Source: CAVQCJ01 sp963771835
Lineage (GTDB): Bacteria > Actinomycetota > Actinomycetes > Prado026
Direction of reading: 5' to 3'
Assembly (NCBI GenBank): GCA_963771835.1
Contig: CAVYVA010000004.1
Coordinates: forward strand, 558,001 to 622,000
DNA length: 64,000 nt
Positions 34,075-42,781 of the stretch are shown one piece after another (position 1 is the stretch's first letter; the number at the start of each line of letters is the position of its first letter). Position numbers and translations under genes: made by a program. The notes under the pieces are model-generated. The model saw only the letters and a program-made list of their open reading frames with translations, was not told the origin of the DNA and did not search any database.

Positions 34075-34702
34075 CGAACGCGAGCGCGAGCAGGCACACG
34101 ATCACCGTCCCGAGCAGCCAGCCGGCGATGACGTCGGTGAGCCAGTGCATGCGCAGGTACAGCCGCGAGACCCCGACCAGCCCGGCGAACGCCGCCATCG
34201 CAGCCCAGGCCCAGTGCAGCCCGCGCCGGCTCAGCACCGGGGACGCGAGGATCACCAGACAGCCGCCCACGACCACGGCAGTCGTCGTGTGCCCGGAGGG
34301 GTACGACGTCCCGCCGTCGCCGAACGAACCGACGGCGAACGGGATGCGGGACCGCGCGACCACCTGCTTGCCGGTCCCCACCGTGACCAGCAGCGCCGCG
34401 ACACCCGCCAGGCCCAGCCACAAGGGGGCCCAGGACCGGCGCCGTCGGGCGACCACGGCGCAGATCGCCAGCAGCGCCAGCGAGCCGAACAGGAAGTCCC
34501 CGGTCCAGGTGACGCCCTGGAACACCTCGACCACACGGTGCCGGCGGATGTCGTTGACCAGGTCCAGCGCGCGCACGTCGATGCGCAGCACACGTCCGAC
34601 GTGGTGGATCGCGATGGTCAGCACCACCAGTGCGAGGGCGCTCACCGCCGCGCCCCACCGCGCGGCGACGGCCCAGCGCGGACGGACGTTCGCGGCGGGC
34701 AC
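34004..34702 (-). CDS. PAP2-family phosphatase, membrane-bound
   Basis: The 232-residue protein has about six helices and the three phosphatase motifs in order: KQVVARSRIP (KX6RP), PSGHTTTA and SRLYLRMHWLTD (SRX5HX3D). Such enzymes dephosphorylate phosphatidic acid, undecaprenyl pyrophosphate or related lipids at the outer face of the membrane. The last 71 bases are shared with the convergent YihY gene, where the Pro/Ala-rich tail of this protein is encoded. The tail may be dispensable. Confidence 0.88.
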   Translation of the reverse strand: MPAANVRPRWAVAARWGAAVSALALVVLTIAIHHVGRVLRIDVRALDLVNDIRRHRVVEVFQGVTWTGDFLFGSLALLAICAVVARRRRSWAPLWLGLAGVAALLVTVGTGKQVVARSRIPFAVGSFGDGGTSYPSGHTTTAVVVGGCLVILASPVLSRRGLHWAWAAMAAFAGLVGVSRLYLRMHWLTDVIAGWLLGTVIVCLLALAFVRPPPGAATSPPDDASAPPPAAS

Positions 34703-34711
34703 CCGCCGAGG

Positions 34712-35491
34712 CTACGCGACCTGGAACGAGCGCTTGGACAGGCCGAACCAGTAGCCCTCGACCTCGGTGCTCGGCGCAGCCCCTGCGTCGTCGGACGCGC
34801 CGAGCGTGACGAACATCGGAGCCAGGTGCTCGACCGTGGGGTGTGCGTAGTGCAACGACGGCGCCCGGTGCCGGTAGTCGACCAGCTCGTCGACGTCCCC
34901 ACGTCTGAGCGCCTCGTCCGCCCACGCGTCGAACTCCGCCGACCAGGCCGGCGGGGCTCCCGTCGGGTCGCTGAAGTCGACGTACGGCAGGCCGTGGGTG
35001 AGGAAGCCCGAACCGGCGATGAGCACGCCCTCGTCGCGCAGCGGAGCCAGCCGCCGGCCGAGCTCGAACAACCGGAGGGGGTCAAGCGTCGGCATCGAGA
35101 TCTGCAGCACAGGGATGTCCGCCTCGGGGTACATCACCGTGAGCGGGATGTACGCGCCGTGGTCGAGACCCCGACGCGGCTGCTCGGCGACCTCCTCGTG
35201 GTCGGGCATGAGCGCGCGGACGCGGGCGGCCAGCTCGGGGGCGCCGGGCGCCTCGTACGTCATCCGGTAGTACTGCACCGGGAAGCCCCAGAAGTCGTAC
35301 GTCAGCGGCACGACCGTGGTCGCCCCGAGGGTCAGCGGCGCCGACTCCCAGTGCGCGCTGACGACGAGCACGGCCCTGGGCCGCTGCATCCGCCGGGCCC
35401 ACGCGGCCAGCTCGCCGGGCCAGACCGGGTCGTCGACGAGCGGCGGCGCGCCGTGCCCGAGGTAGATCGCGGGCATGCGCTCGTTCGTCAT
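34712..35491 (-). CDS. DODA-type extradiol dioxygenase (LigB superfamily)
   Basis: A 259-residue non-heme iron enzyme. Metal and catalytic histidines are in YLGHGAPP, VSAHWES, GLDHGAYIPL and LHYAHPTVEHL, which fit the class III extradiol/DODA (YgiD) pattern. Related proteins cleave catechols such as L-DOPA. The natural substrate here is unknown. It lies 9 bases upstream of the PAP2 gene on the same strand, although the functions do not obviously connect. Confidence 0.88.
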   Translation of the reverse strand: MTNERMPAIYLGHGAPPLVDDPVWPGELAAWARRMQRPRAVLVVSAHWESAPLTLGATTVVPLTYDFWGFPVQYYRMTYEAPGAPELAARVRALMPDHEEVAEQPRRGLDHGAYIPLTVMYPEADIPVLQISMPTLDPLRLFELGRRLAPLRDEGVLIAGSGFLTHGLPYVDFSDPTGAPPAWSAEFDAWADEALRRGDVDELVDYRHRAPSLHYAHPTVEHLAPMFVTLGASDDAGAAPSTEVEGYWFGLSKRSFQVA

Positions 35492-35545
35492 GCCGTCATC
35501 CTCGCATCCGCGCCGGCATCGGCGTCGGCACGCGTCGGTGTGGCC

Positions 35546-36063
35546 CTACGCGGTCGGGGCGCCTGACGGCGTGCTCGGCCTGGGGGTTCCGTTGCGGTTC
35601 CCATTCCCGTTCCCGTCAGGGCCGAAGCCGCGCGGCGCCTGGCCGGGGCCGAACCCGCCCTGCCCGGGACCCAGCCGGCACAGCCGCGACAGCGGTCCGA
35701 CGGCGCCACCGCCCTGCGGCACTGACCCGCACGGCAACGTGCCCTGCTGCGCCATCCGCACCGCGTCGATCAGCGACGCGGGACCCGACGGCGCGGTGAG
35801 CCGCCCGAGCCCGAATCCGGCGCCCAGCAGCAGCAGGCCGGCGACCACCGACGCCAGCACCAGCTACGGCGAGCCCGCCTCGTTGCGGCCGCGCAGCCGG
35901 GACGGGCACGGACGGCCCGGCGTACGGCGGCGGGACGATCGTCGCGGCAGTCCCGTACTGCGGAGGTTGCGTCAGGGGCTGAGTCGGTGCATCGGTCGCC
36001 GGCTCAGCCGCCGGCTCAGCCGGCGGCTCGGCCGGCGGTATGGGCCTGGGTCGGGTCGGTCAT
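35546..36063 (-). pseudogene. Broken membrane-anchored Pro/Gly-rich protein of the exporter cluster
   Basis: Starting at ATG 36063 the frame reads MTDPTQAHTAG and then stops. A neighbouring frame continues a Pro/Ala/Glu linker (PPAEPPAEPAAEP) and PPPYAGPSVPVP. A third frame carries a membrane helix (LVLASVVAGLLLLGAGFGLG) and a Gly/Asn-rich tail. Two +1 shifts would join them into 171 residues. Even then a TAG at 35864-35866 interrupts the helix, where TGG (Trp) would be expected. It lies 20 bases downstream of the fusion protein gene on the same strand. Either a decayed gene or several sequence errors could produce this. Confidence 0.55.
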
Positions 36064-36083
36064 GTCGTCTCCCTCGAGTCGGT

Positions 36084-37628
36084 TCAGCCGCGGCCGGGCC
36101 CGGCACCGGGCACGAAACCCCCGGTCCCACCGAGTCCGCCGAGTCCGCCCGCACCGGCGAACCGGGCGAACCTGCTGTTCAGTGTGCTGGTCGGGATCGC
36201 CGCGTCCACGTCGGCGAGCACGACCTGCTGGCCCGCGGTGAGACCACGGGTGATCTGGGTGTACAGCGGACCGACGGCCCCGACCGTCACGATGGTCCGC
36301 CTGGGCGTCCCGGCATCGAGCACGGTGACGTACGTCAGCGCGCCCAGGTGGCTCACGGCGGAGGTGGGGACCGACAGCGCGTCGTCCGCCTGCGCGACCA
36401 CCAGCGTCACCGCGGCCTGGACACCGTCGCGCAACCCGGCCGGCGTCCCGCCGAACGTGAGCCGCACCAGGTAGCTGGATCCGCCGGAGGTGCTCGGCGC
36501 GGACGCGACGTAGGCGACGCTCGCCGCCAGCGGCTTCCCGCTGCCGTCCGGGACGACCGTCGCCCGCTGGCCGACCTTGACGAGCGGGATCCTGGCGACG
36601 TCGACCGCGATCGAGACGGTGTGCGAGACAGGGTCGATCACGTCTACGGCGCTGCTCGCCGAACCCGCCGTAGCCGTCTGCCCGACCGTGAGCCCGACGG
36701 CGCTCACGACGCCGTCGAACGGGCTGACGATGACGGCCCTGGCGAGGTTCTGCCTGGCGACGGCCAGCTCGGCGTCGGCCGCGTCCAGCGCCGCCTGGTC
36801 GGCTGCGAGCTGGGCTGCGCTGACCGACGCGGTCGACGACCCGCCCTTGCTTGCGGACCGGCTGGTGCTCGTGCTCGCGCTCTGCCGCGAAGCGGCGGCG
36901 AGCAGCTTGTCGAGGGCAGCCTCCTGGCTCGAGATCCCCTGCTGGAGCTGGAAGATGTGAGCCTCGTCCGCGAGCACGAGCTGCTGCGCCTGCGCGCACG
37001 TGGTCGGCGGCGTCGGGGACGGGCTCTGGCCCGGGGTGCTGCACAACGCCGTCGCGGCGGCCAGGTCGGACTTCGCAGCGGCCAGCGCCTGGTCCACCTG
37101 GTGCACGGAGCCCAGCAGCTGGTGCTGGGCCTTCGCGACCGCCGCCGTCCGACCGGCCGAGCCGGACGAGCCGGCCGAGCCGGACGAGCCGGACGAGCCG
37201 GACGAGCCGGACGAGCCGGACGAGCCGCCGGAGGTCGTGCTCTGCCCGGTCTCGGCCTGGTGCAAGGTCAGCGCGGCGTTCGCGACCCCGGCCCTGGCCG
37301 ACGCCAGCGCCGACCGCAGCGCGGTCGTGTCCAGCGTGGCGAGCACCTCGCCGGCTCGAACCGGGTCGTCCATCGCCACCCGTACGGACGCGACCGTCCC
37401 GGACACCGGGAACGTGACAGTGGCCGCGGTGCCCGGCTCGATGGTCCCGGTCGCCTGCAGCACCTGCTGCACCGTCTGCGTGCTCACGGTGGCGGTGCGG
37501 TAGGTCGGCACGTCCTGGCGGGTCGACGCGTACGCCGCGACGGCGCCCACGACGGCCAGCACGCCAACCGCGACCACGGTCGCGGTGACGGCGCGCGCGG
37601 CGGTGCCGCGGCGGGTAGGGCTACGCAT
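36084..37628 (-). CDS. HlyD/MacA-type membrane fusion protein 1
   Basis: From ATG 37628, overlapping the lipoprotein stop, the 514-residue product has an N-terminal membrane anchor, a lipoyl-like half motif (TGTIEPGTAATVTFPVSGTV), a long Ala/Gln/Ser-rich helical hairpin and the returning half motif (VIVSPFDGVVSAVGLTVGQT), then a beta-barrel. This is the MacA/HlyD adaptor build. In Gram-positives such proteins work with MacB-type ABC transporters. A 9-bp repeat encodes a Ser-Gly linker near residues 140-165. The C-terminus is Gly-rich (GGLGGLGGTGGFVPG). Confidence 0.85.
   Translation of the reverse strand: MRSPTRRGTAARAVTATVVAVGVLAVVGAVAAYASTRQDVPTYRTATVSTQTVQQVLQATGTIEPGTAATVTFPVSGTVASVRVAMDDPVRAGEVLATLDTTALRSALASARAGVANAALTLHQAETGQSTTSGGSSGSSGSSGSSGSSGSAGSSGSAGRTAAVAKAQHQLLGSVHQVDQALAAAKSDLAAATALCSTPGQSPSPTPPTTCAQAQQLVLADEAHIFQLQQGISSQEAALDKLLAAASRQSASTSTSRSASKGGSSTASVSAAQLAADQAALDAADAELAVARQNLARAVIVSPFDGVVSAVGLTVGQTATAGSASSAVDVIDPVSHTVSIAVDVARIPLVKVGQRATVVPDGSGKPLAASVAYVASAPSTSGGSSYLVRLTFGGTPAGLRDGVQAAVTLVVAQADDALSVPTSAVSHLGALTYVTVLDAGTPRRTIVTVGAVGPLYTQITRGLTAGQQVVLADVDAAIPTSTLNSRFARFAGAGGLGGLGGTGGFVPGAGPGRG
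37159..37230. repeat. 9-bp tandem repeat inside fusion protein 1
   Basis: Eight units of GAGCCGGAC (units 2 and 8 changed), encoding Gly-Ser-Ser repeats in the helical hairpin region. It keeps the reading frame whatever the copy number. Confidence 0.8.
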
Positions 37629-38536
37629 TCGTCCCGCTTCCCGGGCTGGCACCCGTCCCCGTGCCGCCCCGGCCGAAACCGCCGAAGCCGGCGCGGCACC
37701 CGTTCGCGTCGGGCTTGCTGATCGTGATCGACGTCGCCGCGATGTCGCCGCGGTCGTCCGCCTTTCCGATCGCCGTCGCGCACACCCCGACGACCGCGGC
37801 CGCCTTGGTCGCGGGCACCGTCTCGGTGACTGTCGTGGTCGCGGCGAGCATCACGGTGATCGTGCTCGGCGTGCTCGACGGGCTGGCCGTGGACCGGCCC
37901 TCGCGCAGGACCCCTTGCAAGGTGACGGTCGAGCCGGACACCGTGCTCACGGTGCCGCTGGCGAAGGCGAGGTCGCGGAACTGTCCCGACGGCGCGCCGC
38001 TGGGCCGCGGCGCCCCGCTGCCGCCCTGGAACCCCTGCCCGCCGTTGCCGCCGGCGAAGCCGCCGGGGCGCCCGGTGGCCGTCGGGCATGCGCCGTTCAC
38101 CTTCGCCTCGATCCGGACCGAGCTGGCCGTGAGCACGTCGCTCGACCCTGACACCGGCGCGCCGGTCACCGTCACGCACTGACCATCGGCGAGCTTTCCG
38201 GTGACGGTCTGGGCGAAGCGGGTCGCGCTGCTGTACGTCACCGTGGTCTGGGAGTCCGTGCTCTGCACCTGCAGCTGCCCCGGCGCCACGGCCGCGATGA
38301 GCCCGGACGCACCGGGGAAGCGCGCGCCGCCGAAGCCGCCCGCCCTGGCCGGTGCGCTGCGCGGACGGTGCCGACGGCGCCGACGACGGACCGCCGGCTG
38401 CGCCGGTGCCGGACCCGGCGCTGCTGCCGCAGGCCGCCAGCATCACGACGAGCGGCACGAGGGCGACGGCTGCGGCCCGGCCGGCGACCCGCCGCGGGCG
38501 TCGGGTGGTCGGGTGGGTGTGGGTGCTGGCGGTCAT
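37621..38536 (-). CDS. DUF5666-like lipoprotein (frameshifted near 38340)
   Basis: ATG 38536 (GGAG upstream) starts a lipoprotein signal peptide with lipobox Met-Leu-Ala-Ala-Cys (VALVPLVVMLAACGSSAG). The mature part has at least two OB-like beta repeats of the DUF5666 kind (PGQLQVQSTDSQTTVTYSS, QCVTVTGAPVSGSSDVLTAS) and a Gly-rich C-terminus (AGFGGFGRGGTGTGA). After AQRTGQGG the frame shifts by one base. Removing one G from the GGGCGGGCGG tract near 38340 yields 304 residues. It is the middle gene of the exporter cluster, so it is probably an extracytoplasmic partner. Confidence 0.72.
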
Positions 38537-38574
38537 GGTTTCCACTCCGGATCGGTTGGTCATCAGTGCATGTC

Positions 38575-39807
38575 TCACTCGCTGCGCAGGGCGTCGATGG
38601 GGGCCAGCCGGGCCGCGCGACTGGCCGGGTACACCCCGAACAGCAACCCGATCGCCAGGGCGACGGTGACCGATCCGACGATCGCCGGCACCGACAGCGC
38701 GACCGGGTTGGAGATGAACGACGGCAGGACCTTGGCGCCGGCGATCCCGACAGCGGCGCCGAGCAGCCCGCCGGCGAGGCCGAGCAGCGACGCCTCCAGC
38801 AGGAACTGCCGACGGATCAGTCGCGGCCGCGCACCCAGCGCCTTGCGCAGCCCGATCTCGCGGATCCGCTCGGTGACCGACACCAGCATGATGTTCATGA
38901 CCCCGATCCCGCCGACCAGCAACGAGATCGCGGCGATCCCGGCGAGCAGGACCGTCAGCGTCTTGGAGACCGACGCGGCGGTGCTGACCAGCGAGTCCTG
39001 GGTCGTGATCGTGAAGTCGGCGGAGGTGGGGTCGGTGATCCCGTGCAGCGCCAGCAGCTCGGTCTGTGACTCCTGGTAGGCGGCGGAGAGCGCAGCCTGC
39101 GAGCGCGCCTGGACGTACACCGTCTGCACGGACGTGCGGCTGGTCCCCCCGAACACCCGTTGCTGCGCGGTGCTCATCGGGATCACTGCGGTGTCGTCGT
39201 TGTTCGCGCTGCCGGTCGAGCCGTTGGCCGCCAGCACGCCGACGACGGTGAACGGCTTGCCGCCGATGGTCACCGACTGCCCGACGACGTCGGTGAAGCC
39301 GAACAGCTCCTCCGCTGTCGTCGCACCCAGCACCACGTCGGTGGCGGCGGCAGCGTCGTCGGCTGCGGTGAAGAACGCGCCGTACTGCAGCGTGCGCGAG
39401 CGCACCGACAGCCACGACGGCGTGGTGCCGACGACCGTCGTCGTCCAGTTGCTGGTCCCCGCGGTGAGGCTCTCCGAGCTGGACGTGGTGGGAGCGACCG
39501 CGGCGATGTCGGGCGCCACGACCGGCGAGCCGAGGGCGGCCGCGTCAGCCTGGGTGAGCGTCGACGCGGTGCCGAACCCGCCGCGCAGCCCGGTCGTGCT
39601 CGTCGTGCTGCCCGGCGAGATGATCAGCAGGTTCGTCCCGAGCGCCTCGACCTGCGCGGTGACCTGCTGCTGCGCGCCGACCCCGAGCCCGACCGTGAGG
39701 ATGACCGCGGCGATCCCGATCAGGATGCCCAGCACGGTCAGCGCGGACCGGAGCCGGTGGGTACGCATCGCGTCCAGGCTGGTCCGGAGCGTGTCGAGCC
39801 AGGTCAC
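38575..39807 (-). CDS. MacB-type ABC transporter permease
   Basis: GTG 39807 overlaps the ATPase stop (GTGA) and gives 410 residues. It has one N-terminal helix (SALTVLGILIGIAAVILTVG), a large extracytoplasmic MacB periplasmic-core domain and three C-terminal helices of the FtsX/MacB fold (GVMNIMLVSVTERIREIGLR, KALGARPRLIRRQFLLEASL). Such permeases use mechanotransmission to expel peptides, lipids or macrolides. A longer 854-residue frame starting at 41139 is a read-through artefact caused by an upstream frameshift. Confidence 0.9.
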   Translation of the reverse strand: MTWLDTLRTSLDAMRTHRLRSALTVLGILIGIAAVILTVGLGVGAQQQVTAQVEALGTNLLIISPGSTTSTTGLRGGFGTASTLTQADAAALGSPVVAPDIAAVAPTTSSSESLTAGTSNWTTTVVGTTPSWLSVRSRTLQYGAFFTAADDAAAATDVVLGATTAEELFGFTDVVGQSVTIGGKPFTVVGVLAANGSTGSANNDDTAVIPMSTAQQRVFGGTSRTSVQTVYVQARSQAALSAAYQESQTELLALHGITDPTSADFTITTQDSLVSTAASVSKTLTVLLAGIAAISLLVGGIGVMNIMLVSVTERIREIGLRKALGARPRLIRRQFLLEASLLGLAGGLLGAAVGIAGAKVLPSFISNPVALSVPAIVGSVTVALAIGLLFGVYPASRAARLAPIDALRSE

Positions 39808-40526
39808 GAGGCCACGTCCTCGACGACCCGGCCGTCGCGGAGCCGGACGACCCGGCGAGCCTGCGCAGCGACGTCCGCCTCGTGCGTGATCAGGACGATC
39901 GTGCGGCCGGCGCCGTGCAGCTCGCGCAGCAGCGACAGCATGTCGGTCGTGGACACCGAGTCGAGGTTGCCGGTCGGCTCGTCGGCGAGGATGAGGTCCG
40001 GTTCGGTGACCAGCGCACGCGCCACCGCGACCCGCTGCTGCTGACCGCCGGACAGCTCGCCGGGCCGGTGCTCCACCCGGTCGCCGAGGTCGACCCGCTC
40101 GAGGGCGGCGACCGCGCGCTCGCGCCGCTCGTGCCGCTGGACGCCCGCGTACGCCAGCGGCAGCTCGACGTTGCGCAGCGCGGACAGCGACGGCAGCAGG
40201 TTGAACTGCTGGAACACGAACCCGATGCGACGGTTGCGCACGTCGGCCAGGTCGTCCTCCGACATGCCGCCGACGTCCTCCCCGGCGAGGTGGTACGACC
40301 CGCCGGTGGGGACGTCCAGGCAGCCGACGATGTGCATGAGGGTCGACTTGCCGGAGCCGGACGGCCCCATCACCGCGACGTACTCGCCGGGCCGGATGTC
40401 CAGGCTGACTCCGCGCAGCGCCGCCACCTCGAGCGAACCGCTCCGGTAGACCTTGCGGACGTCGTCCAGTGCGATGACCGGGGCGGCCAGCGGGGTCGGG
40501 ACGGTGGCTGTCGTGGGTGCGGCCAT
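39804..40526 (-). CDS. MacB-type ABC transporter ATPase
   Basis: A 240-residue ATPase with Walker A GPSGSGKST, Q-loop FVFQQFNLLP, signature LSGGQQQRVAVARAL, Walker B LILADEPTGNLDS and the H-loop LITHEAD. The class is that of LolD/MacB exporters. The start ATG overlaps the restored stop of fusion protein 2 (ATGA), and its stop overlaps the permease start. The three genes are therefore coupled. Confidence 0.93.
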   Translation of the reverse strand: MAAPTTATVPTPLAAPVIALDDVRKVYRSGSLEVAALRGVSLDIRPGEYVAVMGPSGSGKSTLMHIVGCLDVPTGGSYHLAGEDVGGMSEDDLADVRNRRIGFVFQQFNLLPSLSALRNVELPLAYAGVQRHERRERAVAALERVDLGDRVEHRPGELSGGQQQRVAVARALVTEPDLILADEPTGNLDSVSTTDMLSLLRELHGAGRTIVLITHEADVAAQARRVVRLRDGRVVEDVAS

Positions 40527-41842
40527 CAGCCGTTGCCGCCGTTGCCGCCGTTGCCGCCGTGCCGCCGTTGCCGCCGCCGTTGCCGCCGCCGTTGCCGCCG
40601 CCGAACCCGCCGTTGCCGCCGCCGAACCCGCCGCCCCCGAACCCGCCGCCCCCGAACCCGCCCCGCGTGGTGCCGGTCCCGCCGGAGCTACCGGTGAACG
40701 CGCGGACCGCGACGACGACGGTGTCGCCGTCCGACAGCCCCGCCACCACCTGGGTGGAGCCGCCCGAGCTGAGCCCGGTGGTGATCTCCTGCTGGCTCCG
40801 GGTCCCGTTCCTGTCGACGGTGACGTACGTCTTCCCGCCGCTGCGCGTCACTGCGAGCGTCGGCACGACGAGCACGTTGCTGACCTGCTTGTAGGTGATC
40901 GCCAGGCTGGCCGTGGAGCCCGCGTACAGGCCGGCGGGGCTGCCTGTCACGGCGACGACCACCGGGAAAGTCGCGCTGCCCGAGCTCGACGAGGCGACGA
41001 TGCCGACCGAGGTGACCAGGCCGAAGACCGGGGTGCTGGCGCCGGTCGGGGTGATCGTCACCTGGTCGCCCTTCGCGACGTTGGCCACGTCGGTGGCGTC
41101 GACCGTCGCGTTCACGATGTAGTGCCCGGTGCTGATCACCTGGATGTCCGCGGACGACGTGGACGAGCTCGACGACGAGGAGCTCGACGAGCCGTTGCTA
41201 CCGGACCCGTTGCTACCGGACCCGCTGCTGACCGGACCCGCTGCCGGTCTGCTGGCCGACCGTCACGTTGACCGCGCTGACCGTGCCGGCGATCGGCGAG
41301 GTCAGCGTCGCGCCGGCGAGGGCAGCCTGCGCGTCGACGACCTGGGCCCTGGCCACCGCGACGGACGCCGCGTCGGCGGCGATCTGGGCCGAGGACGCCC
41401 CGGCGGTCTGGTCGGAGTCCAGCCTCGCCTTGGCGGAAGCGAGCGAGGCCTTCGCCGAAGCGACCTGGCTGACCAGCGACGCGGACGAGAGGGTGGCCAG
41501 CTTCTCGCCCTTGGCGACCTTCTGGCCCTCGGCGACGTACACCGCCGTGACCTCGCCCGCAGCGGAGAAGCTGAGGTCCTCGGTGTCGGCCGGCTCGATG
41601 GTGCCGGAGGCGGTGACGGACTGCCGGACGTTGCCGGTGGACACCGTGACGGTGCGGTAGGTGACGCTCGACGCCGTCGAGGCCGCGGACGAGCGGGTCA
41701 TCGCCCAGACGCTGGTACCGGCGACGGCCAGCACCAACAGGACGACCGGTACGACGATCTTCCAGGCCCGCCTGCGGCGCCCGGCCGAACGTCCCGAGGA
41801 CTCCTGGGCCACCGGACCCGCTGCCGGAGAACCTTCTGCCAC
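40526..41842 (-). CDS. HlyD/MacA-type membrane fusion protein 2 (two frameshifts)
   Basis: I choose GTG 41842, with GGAGGGG four bases upstream. The product has a basic cytoplasmic tail, a helix (WKIVVPVVLLVLAVAGTSVW), a lipoyl-like half motif (TASGTIEPADTEDLSFSAAG), a helical hairpin and the return motif (LTSPIAGTVSAVNVTVGQQT). One extra G at 41230, inside a 15-bp repeat, shifts the frame. The continuation (VISTGHYIVNATVDATDVAN) reaches a Gly/Asn/Phe-rich tail, where a missing T near 40560, inside a 9-bp repeat, hides the real TGA at 40526-40528. Corrected, it is 438 residues, and its stop overlaps the ATPase start. Confidence 0.78.
40532..40660. repeat. Short tandem GC repeats coding for the Gly/Asn tail of fusion protein 2
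   Basis: Units of GTTGCCGCC and longer variants (GAACCCGCCGCCCCC type) run through the 3' end of the gene. One unit at 40559-40566 is one base short, which breaks the frame. Such tracts are prone to slippage and sequencing error. Confidence 0.75.
41193..41238. repeat. 15-bp tandem repeat in fusion protein 2 with a one-base insertion
   Basis: Two exact copies of CGTTGCTACCGGACC (41193, 41208) are followed by a third, 16-base copy (41223-41238) with an extra G at 41230. Comparing the units locates the frameshift to the base. Confidence 0.85.
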
Positions 41843-41945
41843 CGCACCCCTCCACGCCCAGGACGGCCGTGGCGCGCGGCGGCGCGCACGGACTCCTGCT
41901 CGCCGCCACAGTGGCGGGGCCACCTGCGGGCAGACCCTGCCCAAC

Positions 41946-41963
41946 CTGAGAGTTCGGTGAGAA
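41946..41963 (+). promoter_or_regulatory. Direct-repeat operator candidate near fusion protein 2
   Basis: TGAGA at 41947 and again at 41958 (11-bp spacing, CTGAGAGTTCGGTGAGAA) form a tandem site typical of OmpR-family regulators. The same motif occurs in the opposite orientation at 42016-42033. The adjacent response regulator is the obvious candidate ligand. Confidence 0.5.
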
Positions 41964-42015
41964 TCCTGGCCCCGGCCGGGCCAGGCCCCGATCGGTCCGT
42001 CGCCCGCCCGCCGGC

Positions 42016-42033
42016 ACTCAGGGATTTCTCAGA
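42016..42033 (-). promoter_or_regulatory. Direct-repeat operator candidate near the response regulator
   Basis: CTCAG at 42017 and 42028, again 11 bp apart, read on the minus strand as CTGAGAAATCCCTGAG. This is the mirror of the site at 41946-41963. The two sites flank the centre of the 234-bp divergent region. Confidence 0.5.
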
Positions 42034-42076
42034 GAGTGTGCAGACGGCGGACAGCCTCGGCTCCTAGGGTCGTCGC

Positions 42077-42781
42077 ATGGCCGATCCCGGCGCGGTGCGC
42101 CTTCTCGTCGTGGACGACGAGCCCGACATCGTCGAGCTCCTCTCCGCGAGCCTCCGGTTCGCCGGGTACGACGTCAGCTCCGCCGGCAACGGCAAGGAGG
42201 CGCTCGAGCTCGCGAAGACCTTCCGCCCCGACCTGGTCCTGCTGGACGTGATGATGCCCGGGATGGACGGCTTCTCCGTCCTGACCCGGCTGCGCGGGGA
42301 GGGCCACCGGGTCCCGGTGCTGTTCCTGACCGCACGGGACGCCACCGAGGACAAGATCCGCGGCCTGACCACCGGCGCCGACGACTACGTGACCAAGCCG
42401 TTCTCGCTCAGCGAGGTGCTGGCCCGGATCGGCGCCATCCTGCGGCGCGCCAACGGCGGCGAGATCGCCACGAGCAGCCGGCTGACGTTCGCCGACATCG
42501 AGCTGGACGACGACACCCACGAGGTGTGGAAGGCCGGCAAGCCGGTACAGCTGTCGCCGACGGAGTTCAAGCTGCTCCGCTACTTCATGAGCAACCCGCG
42601 CCGGGTGCTGTCCAAGGCGCAGATCCTCGACCACGTCTGGAACTACGACTTCGCCGGCGAGGCGAACGTGGTCGAGGCGTACGTGTCGTACCTGCGCCGC
42701 AAGCTGGACACGACCGAGCCGCGGCTCCTGCACACGCTGCGAGGCGTGGGGTACGTGCTGCGGGTCCCGAGCTCGGTATGA
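42077..42781 (+). CDS. OmpR-family response regulator
   Basis: A 234-residue regulator with a full receiver domain (acidic pair VVDDEPD, phospho-Asp in LVLLDVMMPGMDG, Thr in FLTARDA, Lys in YVTKPFS) and a C-terminal winged helix (LSPTEFKLLRYFMSNPRRVL, VEAYVSYLRRKLD, LHTLRGVGYVLR). It overlaps the kinase gene by ATGA, so the pair forms one two-component system. Divergent position and mirrored direct repeats suggest it controls the MacB-type exporter. It resembles mycobacterial TrcR/TcrA-type regulators, but I do not assign a name. Confidence 0.92.
   Translation: MADPGAVRLLVVDDEPDIVELLSASLRFAGYDVSSAGNGKEALELAKTFRPDLVLLDVMMPGMDGFSVLTRLRGEGHRVPVLFLTARDATEDKIRGLTTGADDYVTKPFSLSEVLARIGAILRRANGGEIATSSRLTFADIELDDDTHEVWKAGKPVQLSPTEFKLLRYFMSNPRRVLSKAQILDHVWNYDFAGEANVVEAYVSYLRRKLDTTEPRLLHTLRGVGYVLRVPSSV

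Noticed and set aside
38575..41139. Apparent 854-aa fusion protein-permease chain on the minus strand
   Set aside because: It joins the C-terminal part of fusion protein 2 to the permease through out-of-frame reading of the ATPase gene. The ATPase is intact in its own frame and each gene has an overlapping start and stop.
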